NCBI RefSeq assembly: GCF_003065485.1
Contig: NZ_CP026951.1
Coordinates: forward strand, 2,108,001-2,172,000
Direction: 5' to 3'
Origin: Salinibacterium hongtaonis
GTDB taxonomy: Bacteria; Actinomycetota; Actinomycetes; Actinomycetales; Microbacteriaceae
Length of the DNA: 64,000 nt
Positions 37,245 to 45,401 of the stretch are shown here, one piece after another. Under the pieces are notes generated by a model. It did no database searches, was not told the DNA's origin, and worked only from the letters and a program-made list of their open reading frames with translations. Positions within the stretch are counted from its first letter, which is position 1, and every line of letters starts with the position of its first letter. Both the position numbers and the translations under genes were made by a program.

Positions 37245-38741
37245 ATGACGGAACCACAGAATAGTGCTGCACCTGCAGGCTGGTATGTCGACCCCATTAC
37301 GCGTCGTCACCTGCGATGGTGGAACGGTCTTGCCTGGACCGAGAGCGTTGCCCCCCTGCCTGGAGTAGAGCCCGCCGCTGCGGTTGCCCCGGCTCCCCGC
37401 GTGCAACAGCGATTCGCCCTGCAAGCATCGGACGATCAGACTCAAGCGGCAGCCGCGCACACGCAGGTGCAGGCAGAACGCTTCACTCAGCCGGCCCAAC
37501 AGTTTGTCACCCAGGTGCCGAACTACGTTGCACAACGCGTCGAGCCGACCGCCGAACCTACCTTGAGCGTCGCGCCCACTATTCCCTGGCCCGCGATGCA
37601 GAACGGCGCTCAGTCCGCAGCAGCTCAGCCGGTCGGTCACTACACGCCCCAGTACGCGGATGCCCTCTCGATTCTGGGATCCCTCCCTCTCGACGACGCG
37701 AACGATGACGAAGGGGTCGACGACCCGGCCCCCGAGCGATCGCCATTTGCTCCGACCACCGCGAGCGACACTGATCCGATCTCATCGCTTCCCGTGGCAG
37801 CCGCTCCTCCCGTTTCGGCCACCGACTCGCGCTCCGAGGCCGTCAAAAGCGCTGCCGCACGCCTTGAAGCGGAGTGGGCAGCCCAGCTCGCCGACCAGGC
37901 GCAACGCGACCGTGAGGCAGCTCACTTCGCGCTCGCCGCGCAGGCCGACGCCGCACACGCGCGCGCGCAAGCTCACCTGGCGGAGTCGCTCGCCGCCGCC
38001 ACAGCGCAAGCCCAGCAGGTTCAGGCGCAGCAGGTTCAGGCGCAGCAGGCCCAGCACGCGCAGGCCCCCGACAGCACGGCCCTCGACACCACAGCACTCG
38101 ACGACTCCATCGAGTCGACCCTCATGTCCCGACGGCGGCTGCGCGATGGCGGTACCGGCCCTGTCGCATCATCCGGCGCACCCACTTCTCGTGCGTCGGT
38201 TGCCGTCGCCGACGACGACATTTGGGCCGGGCCCGGCGATCGCCGCGGGGAGGCATCCTGGTCGCCCGTGGGCAACGGCCGCGTCGCCGAGCTCAACAAC
38301 CGCATTCCTGAGCGCTGGAGCACCGCATCCGTTTGGCTTCTTACGCTCACTCCGTGGCTGTGGGGGCTTGCGCTTTTTGTCACGCTCTCGCTCTTTGCCC
38401 CCTGGTCGCTGCCCGCGATCGGTGTGCTCGCGCTCCCCTGGCTTGTGGGGCTTCTCTTTGCCCAGCAGGATGCTGCACGGCTGCGTGACTTCGGCCATGC
38501 GCATCCGCCAAGCCCAGCATGGGCGCTTCTCACCGCTCCTGTGTATCTCGTGCTGCGCACGCTCATGTTGCGTCGCACTCTCGGGGCGGGCTCAGCGCCG
38601 CTGATCGTATGGGCGATCAACGCTGCTCTTCTCGTGAGCATCCTCGCGGCCGCAGCGCTCATGCCCGAGATCCTGCCGTCCTATGTGATCGACACCCTCG
38701 AGCCACTGCGCGAAACCGCCAAGGACTGGGCAGGGCGCTAA
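37245..38741 (+). CDS. DUF2510 domain membrane protein
   Basis: A 498-aa protein. The N-terminal DUF2510 box PAGWYVDPITRRHLRWWNGLAWTE binds an unknown partner. A long low-complexity middle is rich in Ala, Gln and Pro, including heptad-like AHARAQAHLAESLAAATAQAQQVQAQ. The C-terminus holds about four TM segments in two pairs (380-440 and 455-485) joined by a basic loop QQDAARLRDFGH. GGCGGGAG precedes ATG 37245. DUF2510 proteins are common in actinobacteria and have no settled role. It is monocistronic as far as can be seen. Confidence 0.82.
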   Translation: MTEPQNSAAPAGWYVDPITRRHLRWWNGLAWTESVAPLPGVEPAAAVAPAPRVQQRFALQASDDQTQAAAAHTQVQAERFTQPAQQFVTQVPNYVAQRVEPTAEPTLSVAPTIPWPAMQNGAQSAAAQPVGHYTPQYADALSILGSLPLDDANDDEGVDDPAPERSPFAPTTASDTDPISSLPVAAAPPVSATDSRSEAVKSAAARLEAEWAAQLADQAQRDREAAHFALAAQADAAHARAQAHLAESLAAATAQAQQVQAQQVQAQQAQHAQAPDSTALDTTALDDSIESTLMSRRRLRDGGTGPVASSGAPTSRASVAVADDDIWAGPGDRRGEASWSPVGNGRVAELNNRIPERWSTASVWLLTLTPWLWGLALFVTLSLFAPWSLPAIGVLALPWLVGLLFAQQDAARLRDFGHAHPPSPAWALLTAPVYLVLRTLMLRRTLGAGSAPLIVWAINAALLVSILAAAALMPEILPSYVIDTLEPLRETAKDWAGR

Positions 38742-38814
38742 GCCGCTGCGCGCGACCACGCCTGTATCCCGTGAACGCGCGCGCTGCTCTCGGGCAGCCC
38801 GCAGATTCCGCTCC

Positions 38815-38820
38815 TATCGT
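38815..38820 (+). promoter_or_regulatory. Leaderless-type -10 hexamer for the 69-aa protein gene
   Basis: TATCGT, 7 nt before ATG 38828. Confidence 0.4.
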
Positions 38821-38827
38821 GGTGCGC

Positions 38828-39037
38828 ATGATCAACCATGAGCACGACAAACACCTCCGCGCCGAGGCGCCGCTCGGAGCTCTCTCTCCCGGATCAGAGA
38901 CCGCCCGACCCACCAGCGCCGAATCGGCAGCGGCGGAGTTCGGCGTCGTAGAGATCCCTCACGTCGAGCCCGCAGAGGCCAACCCCGAAGCACTCATCGA
39001 GGGCAACCGGGTCACGACGGCCCGCGATATGGAATAG
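38828..39037 (+). CDS. Small acidic hypothetical protein
   Basis: A 69-aa hydrophilic protein beginning MINHEHDKHLRAEAPLGALS and ending NRVTTARDME. It is rich in Glu and Ala, with no TM, signal or cysteines. I do not recognise a family. The case for it being real is the TAnnnT hexamer placed 7 nt before the ATG, the same arrangement as at many certain genes here, and the otherwise empty DNA. It is followed by another small acidic protein gene 48 nt on. Confidence 0.5.
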   Translation: MINHEHDKHLRAEAPLGALSPGSETARPTSAESAAAEFGVVEIPHVEPAEANPEALIEGNRVTTARDME

Positions 39038-39085
39038 CACGACACCGACGCCTCACGGCACTAAGCCATCACGACGGGAGCACGC

Positions 39086-39241
39086 ATGTCACGCGAATAT
39101 GAGCCCAACCTCGAAGACGAGCGAGAAGAAGATCTCTCTGACGAGCCGGAAGCGCCCGTGCCACCGACGATCGATCCCGACGAACGCATCGAAGCGGAAG
39201 AGGACCCGGACGCCCCTCTGGACGACGACAGGCTGGCGTAA
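39086..39241 (+). CDS. Very small acidic hypothetical protein
   Basis: A 51-aa protein, MSREYEPNLEDEREEDLSDE to DDDRLA, in which more than a third of residues are Asp or Glu. It has a good CGGGAG ribosome site 5 nt before the ATG. No domain is recognisable; it is probably disordered. Too short for most gene finders, but the ribosome site and strong bias toward acidic codons support it. Confidence 0.55.
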   Translation: MSREYEPNLEDEREEDLSDEPEAPVPPTIDPDERIEAEEDPDAPLDDDRLA

Positions 39242-39302
39242 GCACGCCTCCCACGGCACGACCTCGTGACGGTACCGCCTAGCGAGTGCCGCGCGGCACG
39301 GC

Positions 39303-40130
39303 TTACTCGGCCGACGCCTCGCTGGCTGCTGCTGCTGCCCTGCGGGCCCGCTTGCGCTGAGCCGTGACGAACAGGGCCATGAACACGACAGCCGTCACCA
39401 CGATGGCCGCCATGAACGCTAGACCGCTGAATGCGCTGACAGGAGCGAAGCCCGCCCCGACGAGCAGAAGAAGCACCGATGCGACGAGCCAGTGAACAAC
39501 GGTCGCGGCGAGCACCCGCTGCGTCACCGACCCATTGCCGAAGTATCCGAGAAGCACCGAGAGCGCGATCGTGCCGACAAAGACCGAGGCGACGGCGACA
39601 AAGTTGTTGGCCATGGGAAAGAGCTGCACGGTCCAGAAACCCCACACCGCTCCGACGATCACGGTGGCGAGAAAGCGGCTGCCGGTGAGCTCCAGAAGGG
39701 GCTGCAAGAAACCTCGCCATCCGATCTCCTGGAGGAGGGCGCCGACCAGCAAGCCGAGCAGGGCCACCGCGATCGGGACCCCGGCAACATCCGCCGGCCA
39801 CAGCGCGGGCACGCCGAGGATGGCCAGAGCCCCCAGCATCAGCCCGAAGAACACAGCGGATGCGGCAACGCCCAAGATGAGATGGGCAACGACCTGACGG
39901 GTCGAGACTGCGGCGGGCAGCAGCTCGCGAAAGCTGGCGCGCTTGTCTGATCGCGCTCCGGCCACAGCCCAGGCGGCCAGCGCGCCGACCGCTGGGCCGC
40001 ATGCGGCGAGAGAAATGTATCCGTGCGCGAACCCGCTCAGGTCTTGAACGATGTCGAGCACGACGGAGACAACCCCGGTGACGATGGTGAAAATTGCGAT
40101 GGGGGCGATGGCTCGCTCGAACTTGCTCAC
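39303..40130 (-). CDS. CPBP-family intramembrane protein with degenerate protease motifs
   Basis: A 275-aa polytopic protein (about eight TM) starting at GTG, with TAAAGT 6 nt upstream. The CPBP (Rce1/Abi) motif 1, normally EExxxR, reads QEIGWRG. Motif 2, normally a Trp/His pair followed by LP, reads VWGFWTVQLF with Thr in place of His. In motif 3 the His of VVHWLVAS remains without the usual following Asn. It probably cannot act as a metalloprotease, though this has not been tested. Neighbours give no hint of a substrate. Confidence 0.8.
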   Translation of the reverse strand: MSKFERAIAPIAIFTIVTGVVSVVLDIVQDLSGFAHGYISLAACGPAVGALAAWAVAGARSDKRASFRELLPAAVSTRQVVAHLILGVAASAVFFGLMLGALAILGVPALWPADVAGVPIAVALLGLLVGALLQEIGWRGFLQPLLELTGSRFLATVIVGAVWGFWTVQLFPMANNFVAVASVFVGTIALSVLLGYFGNGSVTQRVLAATVVHWLVASVLLLLVGAGFAPVSAFSGLAFMAAIVVTAVVFMALFVTAQRKRARRAAAAASEASAE

Positions 40131-40136
40131 TGTTCG

Positions 40137-40142
40137 ACTTTA
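40137..40142 (-). promoter_or_regulatory. Leaderless-type -10 hexamer for the CPBP gene
   Basis: TAAAGT on the minus strand, 6 nt before GTG 40130. Confidence 0.45.
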
Positions 40143-40246
40143 GCGCGGTGAGCGCGCATCCTGACCGCCCGCTGATTGCTCGGCGCACCCCATCGGCGTA
40201 GACCTGGGAGTACCGCACGGGGGTTGACTCGGGCAAGGAGATGGCG

Positions 40247-40990
40247 ATGACGACATCAGAAGACGCGCGGAGGCGCACCGCCGTGCCACCGCGAGAGAAT
40301 CCCTCGCAGCCGGTTTCTCCCCCGCTCTCCTTGTCGCCTGACCTTGTCGTGCCCGATTACATTGACCAGGACCTCTCGCTGCCGCCGATCCGCCCGCCGC
40401 GTCCAGAGCGCTCAGATCGCCTGGCCTCTTCCCAGTTGCGTCGCGAGGTGCTTGAGCGCGAGGAACGGGCGTTCGGAGGAGTCAAGATCGGCTCCGCATT
40501 CTTCGGCTGGCTCACCGCCGTCGGCACAGGGGTAATCCTCGTCGGCTTCGCTGCCGGCATCCTCTCAATGCTCGGTGCGTCGCTCGGCCTTGACGGGGCA
40601 GGAGGGTTCACGGCGGGCGATGCTGGCGTGTCGGCCACGGCAACGGCCATGCTCGTTATTGCTCTGACCGCATCCTATTTTTGCGGCGGCTATGTCGCGG
40701 GCCGCATGGCCAGGTTTGCCGGTGCACAGCAGGGCGCCATGGTGTTTGTGTGGAGCATCGCCGTGAGCATCGCTGTCGGAGCCGCCGCCTCCCTCACGGG
40801 CGATGGCTTCGACGTTGCCGCGAGCATCGAGGCATTCCCCGGCGTCATACTCGCTAGCGGGGGGCTGAGCCTCGCGAGCATCCTCGCTGTCGTGGCCGTG
40901 CTTACCGTGATGCTGGGAGGCGCCATGCTCGGCGGAATCGTCGGCATGCGCTTTCACCGCCGGGTCGATAAGGCGGGTTTTGGCGAGTAG
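40247..40990 (+). CDS. Four-TM hypothetical membrane protein
   Basis: A 247-aa protein. About 80 hydrophilic, Pro/Arg-rich residues precede four TM segments that are unusually rich in Gly and Ala (SAFFGWLTAVGTGVILVGFAAG, TAMLVIALTASYFCGGYVAGRMARFAG, MVFVWSIAVSIAVGAAASL and VAVLTVMLGGAMLGGIVGM). The GGYVAGRMAR stretch resembles YrzE/TIGR04086-like membrane proteins of unknown function. AAGGAG stands 7 nt before ATG 40247; ATG 40241 is too close to it. Confidence 0.75.
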   Translation: MTTSEDARRRTAVPPRENPSQPVSPPLSLSPDLVVPDYIDQDLSLPPIRPPRPERSDRLASSQLRREVLEREERAFGGVKIGSAFFGWLTAVGTGVILVGFAAGILSMLGASLGLDGAGGFTAGDAGVSATATAMLVIALTASYFCGGYVAGRMARFAGAQQGAMVFVWSIAVSIAVGAAASLTGDGFDVAASIEAFPGVILASGGLSLASILAVVAVLTVMLGGAMLGGIVGMRFHRRVDKAGFGE

Positions 40991-41060
40991 CGCTGTGCCG
41001 ACTAGAGAATGGCTGGGCCGTTGAGAGAATGGCTGTGCGCGCGCTGACAGAATATGGAGC

Positions 41061-41999
41061 ATGACCAACCCCTTCTCTGACAGCTTTCCCCTTGTTCTCG
41101 GCGGCAACGTCTTCGGCTGGACCGCCGACGAGCCCGAGTCGCACCGCGTGCTCGACGCCTTCGTTGCGGCAGGCGGAGACCACGTCGACACCGCAGACGG
41201 ATACTCCGCCTGGGTGCCGGGAAACACCGGAGGGGACTCCGAAAGAATCATCGGCAGCTGGCTCGCCAGCCGCGGCAACCGCGACACCGTGACGATCGCC
41301 AGCAAGGTTGCGACGCATCCGGAGTTCACAGGGCTCTCCCCTGCAAACATCGCCGCTGCCGCCGACGCTTCGCTCGCCCGCCTCGGCACCGACTACATCG
41401 ACCTCTACTACGCGCACTTCGACGATGAAACCCAGTCGATCGAAGACATCGCCACAGCCTTCGACGCACTGGTCAAGGCGGGCAAGATTCACTCCATTGG
41501 CGTATCGAACTTTTCACCGGAGCGCATCGATGCGTGGTTTGCCGCCGCGAAAGCCAATGGCCTGAGCACCCCCGTCGCCCTCCAGCCCCACTACAACCTG
41601 CTCGCCAGGGGTTACGAAACGACTTACGCTCCCGTAGCCGAGCGCCACGGCCTCGGCGTATTCACCTACTTCTCGCTCGCCGCTGGGATGCTCACGGGCA
41701 AGTACCGCAGCGCCGCCGATGTTGAGGGTGCGGCGCGTGGTCGAACGCTCGCGCCGTTGGCAACCGAAAACGCTTTCTCTACCATCGCCGCGCTCGTCGA
41801 GGTCGCCGATGAGGTCGGCGCGACCCCCACCGCCGTTGCCCTCGCATGGCTGCAGTCGAAGCCGTCCGTTACGGCGCCGATCGCCAGCGCACGCTCGGTC
41901 GAACAGCTTGAGGGCCTGCTCGCATCGGTCGAGCTTCAGCTTGACCCCGCGCTCGTGGAGCGTCTCGACGCGGCATCGGCGGTGCCCGCAGCGGCATAG
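41061..41999 (+). CDS. Aldo/keto reductase
   Basis: A 312-aa NADPH-dependent oxidoreductase with the (beta/alpha)8 AKR pattern. It opens LVLGGNVFGWTADE with the catalytic Asp/Tyr in VDTADGYSAW; Lys follows in ASKV, and YIDLYYAHFDD supplies the usual His. SNFSPERIDAW and APIASARSVEQLEG are the cofactor-binding segments near the C-terminus. The substrate is unknown. CAGAAT lies 7 nt before the ATG. A palindromic element and a second AKR gene follow, but the two AKRs are of different subfamilies. Confidence 0.92.
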   Translation: MTNPFSDSFPLVLGGNVFGWTADEPESHRVLDAFVAAGGDHVDTADGYSAWVPGNTGGDSERIIGSWLASRGNRDTVTIASKVATHPEFTGLSPANIAAAADASLARLGTDYIDLYYAHFDDETQSIEDIATAFDALVKAGKIHSIGVSNFSPERIDAWFAAAKANGLSTPVALQPHYNLLARGYETTYAPVAERHGLGVFTYFSLAAGMLTGKYRSAADVEGAARGRTLAPLATENAFSTIAALVEVADEVGATPTAVALAWLQSKPSVTAPIASARSVEQLEGLLASVELQLDPALVERLDAASAVPAAA

Positions 42000-42025
42000 C
42001 TCGCGCTCAAGCCCGCTCCCTTTCT

Positions 42026-42087
42026 GCTGAGGGGTCCCATATTCGCCTTCCGTCGCCTCCGGCAAGGCGAATATGGGACCCCTCAGC
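42026..42087. repeat. Intergenic palindromic element, copy 3
   Basis: Perfect 24-bp arms (42026-42049 and 42064-42087) around a 14-nt loop. Outer GCTGAGGGG/CCCCTCAGC equals copy 1, while the inner stem (TCCCATATTCGCC) is different. Lies between two aldo/keto reductase genes. Confidence 0.88.
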
Positions 42088-42216
42088 GGCTTTTGCGCGG
42101 TGCGCTGCGAACTGTAGGAGACTGGTCTGTCAACCACACTGCCCCGCAGTTCGACTGGTCTATCGGGATCAGCCCCGACTCTGCTCGGCAAGCGACAAAC
42201 TCCTAAGGAAGCCGCC

Positions 42217-43287
42217 TTGACATCTGAGATTCGTTTCTCCGACGAAACGACCCCCGACTCCCACGCACCATACGTAGCTGCTGCCGATCGCTACACCCAT
42301 CTTGGTTACCGCCGGGTTGGCGCGAGCGGGCTTTTGCTGCCGCCGATTTCGCTGGGCCTCTGGTACAACTTTGGCGACAACCGCCCCTTCCAGACGCAGC
42401 GCGACATCCTGCGCAGGGCATTCGACCGGGGGATCACTCACTTCGACCTGGCGAACAACTACGGCCCGCCCAACGGCTCTGCAGAGGAGAACTTCGGGCG
42501 CATGCTGCGCACCGATTTCGCCCCGTACCGCAGCGAGCTGGTCGTCTCGACCAAGGCAGGATGGCCGCACTGGCCGGGCCCATACGGCAACTTCGGGTCG
42601 CGCAAGTACCTGCTCAACAGCCTCGACGAGTCACTCAAGCGCCTTAACACCGACTACGTCGACATTTTCTACTCACACCGGGTGGATGTCGACACGCCCA
42701 TTGAGGAGACCATCGGGGCCCTCGACACGGCTGTGCGCCAGGGCAAGGCGCTCTACGCGGGCATCTCGTCGTACTCGCCGGAGCGCACACAGGCTGCGGT
42801 TGCTGCGGCACGCGCCCTCGGCACCCCTCTGATCATCCATCAGCCTGCCTACTCGCTGCTCAACCGGTGGGCGGAGGGCGGCCTGCTCGAGGTTCTGGAT
42901 GACTCCGGGCTCGGCTCGATTGCCTTCACGCCGCTCGCGCAGGGGCTGCTCACCTCAAAGTACTTGGGCGATGTCCCCGGCGAGCGGGCCACCAACCGCC
43001 CGTCGTTCTCGGAGGATTCTCTTTCGGAGGAGAACCTGGCGCGCATCCGCGGTCTCAACAACATTGCGGCGAAGCGCGGTCAGACGCTCGCACAGATGGC
43101 GGTCGCGTGGACCCTGCGGCCCGGTGGGGTCACCTCAGCGCTCATCGGAGTTTCTTCGGTCGCTCAGCTGGACGAAAACCTCGATGCGCTCAACAACCTC
43201 GAATTCTCGGCCGACGAGCTGGCCGCGATTGACACCTTCGCCGTCGACGCCGGTGTCAACCTCTGGGCGAAGTCGAGCGACCTGTAG
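42217..43287 (+). CDS. Aldo/keto reductase, glyceraldehyde-3-phosphate reductase (YghZ) type
   Basis: A 356-aa AKR14-like enzyme (Kv-beta/YghZ branch). It starts at TTG 42217 with TAAGGAA 7 nt upstream. Diagnostic blocks are YRRVGASGLLLPPISLGLWYNFG, FDLANNYGPPNGSAEENFGRML, STKAGWPHWPGPYGNFGSRKYL, YVDIFYSHRVD, IHQPAYSLLNRW and LAQGLLTSKYLG. E. coli YghZ reduces L-glyceraldehyde 3-phosphate and methylglyoxal, so aldehyde detoxification is likely. It is convergent with the M18 peptidase, 16 nt apart. Confidence 0.92.
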   Translation: MTSEIRFSDETTPDSHAPYVAAADRYTHLGYRRVGASGLLLPPISLGLWYNFGDNRPFQTQRDILRRAFDRGITHFDLANNYGPPNGSAEENFGRMLRTDFAPYRSELVVSTKAGWPHWPGPYGNFGSRKYLLNSLDESLKRLNTDYVDIFYSHRVDVDTPIEETIGALDTAVRQGKALYAGISSYSPERTQAAVAAARALGTPLIIHQPAYSLLNRWAEGGLLEVLDDSGLGSIAFTPLAQGLLTSKYLGDVPGERATNRPSFSEDSLSEENLARIRGLNNIAAKRGQTLAQMAVAWTLRPGGVTSALIGVSSVAQLDENLDALNNLEFSADELAAIDTFAVDAGVNLWAKSSDL

Positions 43288-43303
43288 TCACGGTGCGGTT
43301 GCC

Positions 43304-44593
43304 CTAGCTGCCGGCGTAGAACGCCGTGACCGTGTCGGCTAGGGCGACCGCGTCGTCCACATGGCACAGCTCGCGAGCCGAGTGCATTGAGAGAAGGGGA
43401 ACGCCCACATCGACCGTGCGGATGCCGAGCCTGGTTGCTGTGAGCGGCCCAATTGTCGACCCGCAGGGCACCGTATTGTTCGACACAAATACCTGCACTG
43501 GCGCGCCGGCCGCGTCGGCGAGGCGCTGCCAGAGCGCTGATCCGTGCGCGTCGGAGGCGTATCGCTGGTTGGCATTGAGCTTGAGCAGGGTTCCGCCGCC
43601 GGCGACGGGGCGGTTGGCCGGGTCGTGCCGATCGGGATAGTTGGGGTGAACGGCGTGCCCGGCATCCGCCGAAACGCACCACGACGCTGCCCACGAACGA
43701 TGGCGATCGTCGCTGGAGGCGCCGAGCCCCGAGCCAATGCGAGTCAGAACGTCTTCGAGCAGCGGGCCGTTTGCGCCCGACCGCGACGACGAACCCAGCT
43801 CCTCATGGTCGAACGCGGCAAGCACGCTAATGCTGCCCGCGGCCGGCTTCGCCTGCAGCAGTGCGACGAGACTCGCATAGACCGAGGTGAGATTATCGAG
43901 TCGCCCCGCGGCAAAAAGCGAGCGCCCTGCACCGAATCGAGCGGGCGCAGCGGTGTCGGCCGCGAGGATGTCGAACCCGGCAATGTCGTCGACCCGCACA
44001 CCGGCTGAGTCGGCCAGGACCGCAAGAATCGAGTCCTCACCAGCACCCACCGTGCCGAAAATCGGCTGCGTGTGCTGTTGCCGGTCCAGCTTGAGGCCAT
44101 CGTTCGCCTCGCGATCGAGGTGAATGGCCAGCTGCGGGATGCGCAGATAGGGCCCCGTGCGGGCCAGAACCTCTCGTCCATCACGCGTGACAATGCGGCC
44201 CGCAAGTTCGAGTTCCCGGTCGAGCCACGAGTTCAGGAGCGGCCCGCCATAGACCTCGACGGATGCCTGCCGCCACCCGTGCGCGCTGATCGAACCGTTC
44301 GGCTTGAGCTTGAACCCTGGCGAATCGGTGTGCGATCCGAGAATTCGGAACGGGGTGAGGCCGGATGCTCCTGCCGGAATATTCCAGGCCACGACAGCAC
44401 CATCGCGAATCACGAACTGGCGGCGCGGCTTGCGACCCTTCGGCTTGGGCATAGCCCAGGCGTCGGCCTCGTTCAGGCGATCGAATCCGGCCGCCTCTAG
44501 TCGGCGTCCGACCTCTGCTGCGGCGTGGTAGCTCGACGGCGAGGCCTGAATAAATCGGGCGAAATCTTCGATGTAGGCGTCGGCATCCGTCAT
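43304..44593 (-). CDS. M18 family aminopeptidase
   Basis: A 429-aa zinc aminopeptidase of the aspartyl-aminopeptidase type. Metal-binding residues are in LGSHTDSPGFKLKP, the acidic DHEELGSSSRSGANGP, SADAGHAVHPNYPDRHDP and the C-terminal MHSARELCHVDDA. It removes N-terminal residues, preferentially acidic ones in known members, and forms dodecamers. ATG 44593 matches the family N-terminus (DFARFIQASPSSYHAAAEV). It is 51 nt downstream of RidA on the same strand, possibly co-transcribed. Confidence 0.93.
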   Translation of the reverse strand: MTDADAYIEDFARFIQASPSSYHAAAEVGRRLEAAGFDRLNEADAWAMPKPKGRKPRRQFVIRDGAVVAWNIPAGASGLTPFRILGSHTDSPGFKLKPNGSISAHGWRQASVEVYGGPLLNSWLDRELELAGRIVTRDGREVLARTGPYLRIPQLAIHLDREANDGLKLDRQQHTQPIFGTVGAGEDSILAVLADSAGVRVDDIAGFDILAADTAAPARFGAGRSLFAAGRLDNLTSVYASLVALLQAKPAAGSISVLAAFDHEELGSSSRSGANGPLLEDVLTRIGSGLGASSDDRHRSWAASWCVSADAGHAVHPNYPDRHDPANRPVAGGGTLLKLNANQRYASDAHGSALWQRLADAAGAPVQVFVSNNTVPCGSTIGPLTATRLGIRTVDVGVPLLSMHSARELCHVDDAVALADTVTAFYAGS

Positions 44594-44644
44594 GACACTA
44601 TCCAAGCACCTGCGGGCAGCTCTCGCCCGCAGGTGCAACGTCGC

Positions 44645-45112
44645 CTAGGCGAACTCGAGGATGAGCTCGACCTCGACAGGCGAGTCGAGCGGCAGAACGG
44701 CAACGCCCACGGCGCTGCGAGCGTGGATGCCGACGTCGCCGAAGATGTCACCGAGCACCTCGGATGCACCGTTGATTACGCCGGGCTGGCCGCTGAACGA
44801 GGGGTCTGAGGCGACAAACCCGACAACCTTGACCACGCGAGTCACGCGATCGAGCGAGCCGATGACCGACGTCGCCGCTGCGAGGGCGTTGAGGGCACAC
44901 TGGCGGGCGTACTGCTTCGCATCAGCGGCGGGAACAAGACCGTGACCGTCACCGACCTTGCCCGTCGCCGGCAGCGCGCCGGCCACGAAGGGTAGCTGGC
45001 CCGATGTGTACACGAGATTGCCAGATACAACTGCGGGCACGTAGGCCGCGACGGGGGCCGCAACCTCAGGAAGGGTGATACCAAGCTCTGCGAGACGGTT
45101 TTCTACGGACAT
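44645..45112 (-). CDS. ridA: RidA/YjgF family enamine deaminase-like protein
   Basis: A 155-aa protein of the long (YjgH-like, about 150 aa) RidA group. It has VVSGNLVYTSGQLPFVAG, the helix ARQCALNALAAATSVIGSLDRVTRVVKVVGFV and the C-terminal strand VGVAVLPLDSPVEVELILEFA, but the catalytic Arg of canonical RidA (CIRVG...R) is not obvious. Canonical RidA hydrolyses reactive enamine/imine intermediates; this subgroup may do otherwise. GGAGG precedes the ATG. It is upstream of the M18 gene. Confidence 0.87.
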   Translation of the reverse strand: MSVENRLAELGITLPEVAAPVAAYVPAVVSGNLVYTSGQLPFVAGALPATGKVGDGHGLVPAADAKQYARQCALNALAAATSVIGSLDRVTRVVKVVGFVASDPSFSGQPGVINGASEVLGDIFGDVGIHARSAVGVAVLPLDSPVEVELILEFA

Positions 45113-45188
45113 TGCAATCCTCCAACAGGGGGGTTAGATAACGGAGCACGGGCCAGCGCCCGTCACGGCCTAAGCCGCCGAAACGCGT

Positions 45189-45350
45189 CTACTCTGCAGA
45201 TGCGACGGGCCGCTTGAGGTAGGCGACGAGCCCACCCTCTGGGCCAGTCACGACCTGCACGAGTTCCCAGCCCTGAGCGCCCCAATTGTTGAGGATCGCT
45301 GCCGTGTTATGAATCATCAGCGGCGTGGTCAGGTATTCCCAGGCGTGCAT
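45189..45350 (-). CDS. DUF4177 domain protein
   Basis: A 53-aa protein, MHAWEYLTTPLMIH ... NNWGAQGWELVQVVTG ... VAYLKRPVASAE. The pattern WEY...LN..G..GWELV...G...AYLKRP is that of DUF4177, whose function is unknown. It is divergent from the PBP gene, which begins 52 nt away; in many actinobacteria this small gene neighbours the PBP/WhiB region. Below the usual length cut-off of gene finders but clearly conserved in pattern. Confidence 0.85.
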   Translation of the reverse strand: MHAWEYLTTPLMIHNTAAILNNWGAQGWELVQVVTGPEGGLVAYLKRPVASAE

Positions 45351-45388
45351 GTCGGCATCCGTTCAGGTTGGCGAGAGTCTCGATCCCC

Positions 45389-45394
45389 TACTCT
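45389..45394 (+). promoter_or_regulatory. Leaderless-type -10 hexamer for the PBP gene
   Basis: TACTCT, 7 nt before ATG 45402. Confidence 0.45.
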
Positions 45395-45401
45395 AGATGC
45401 T

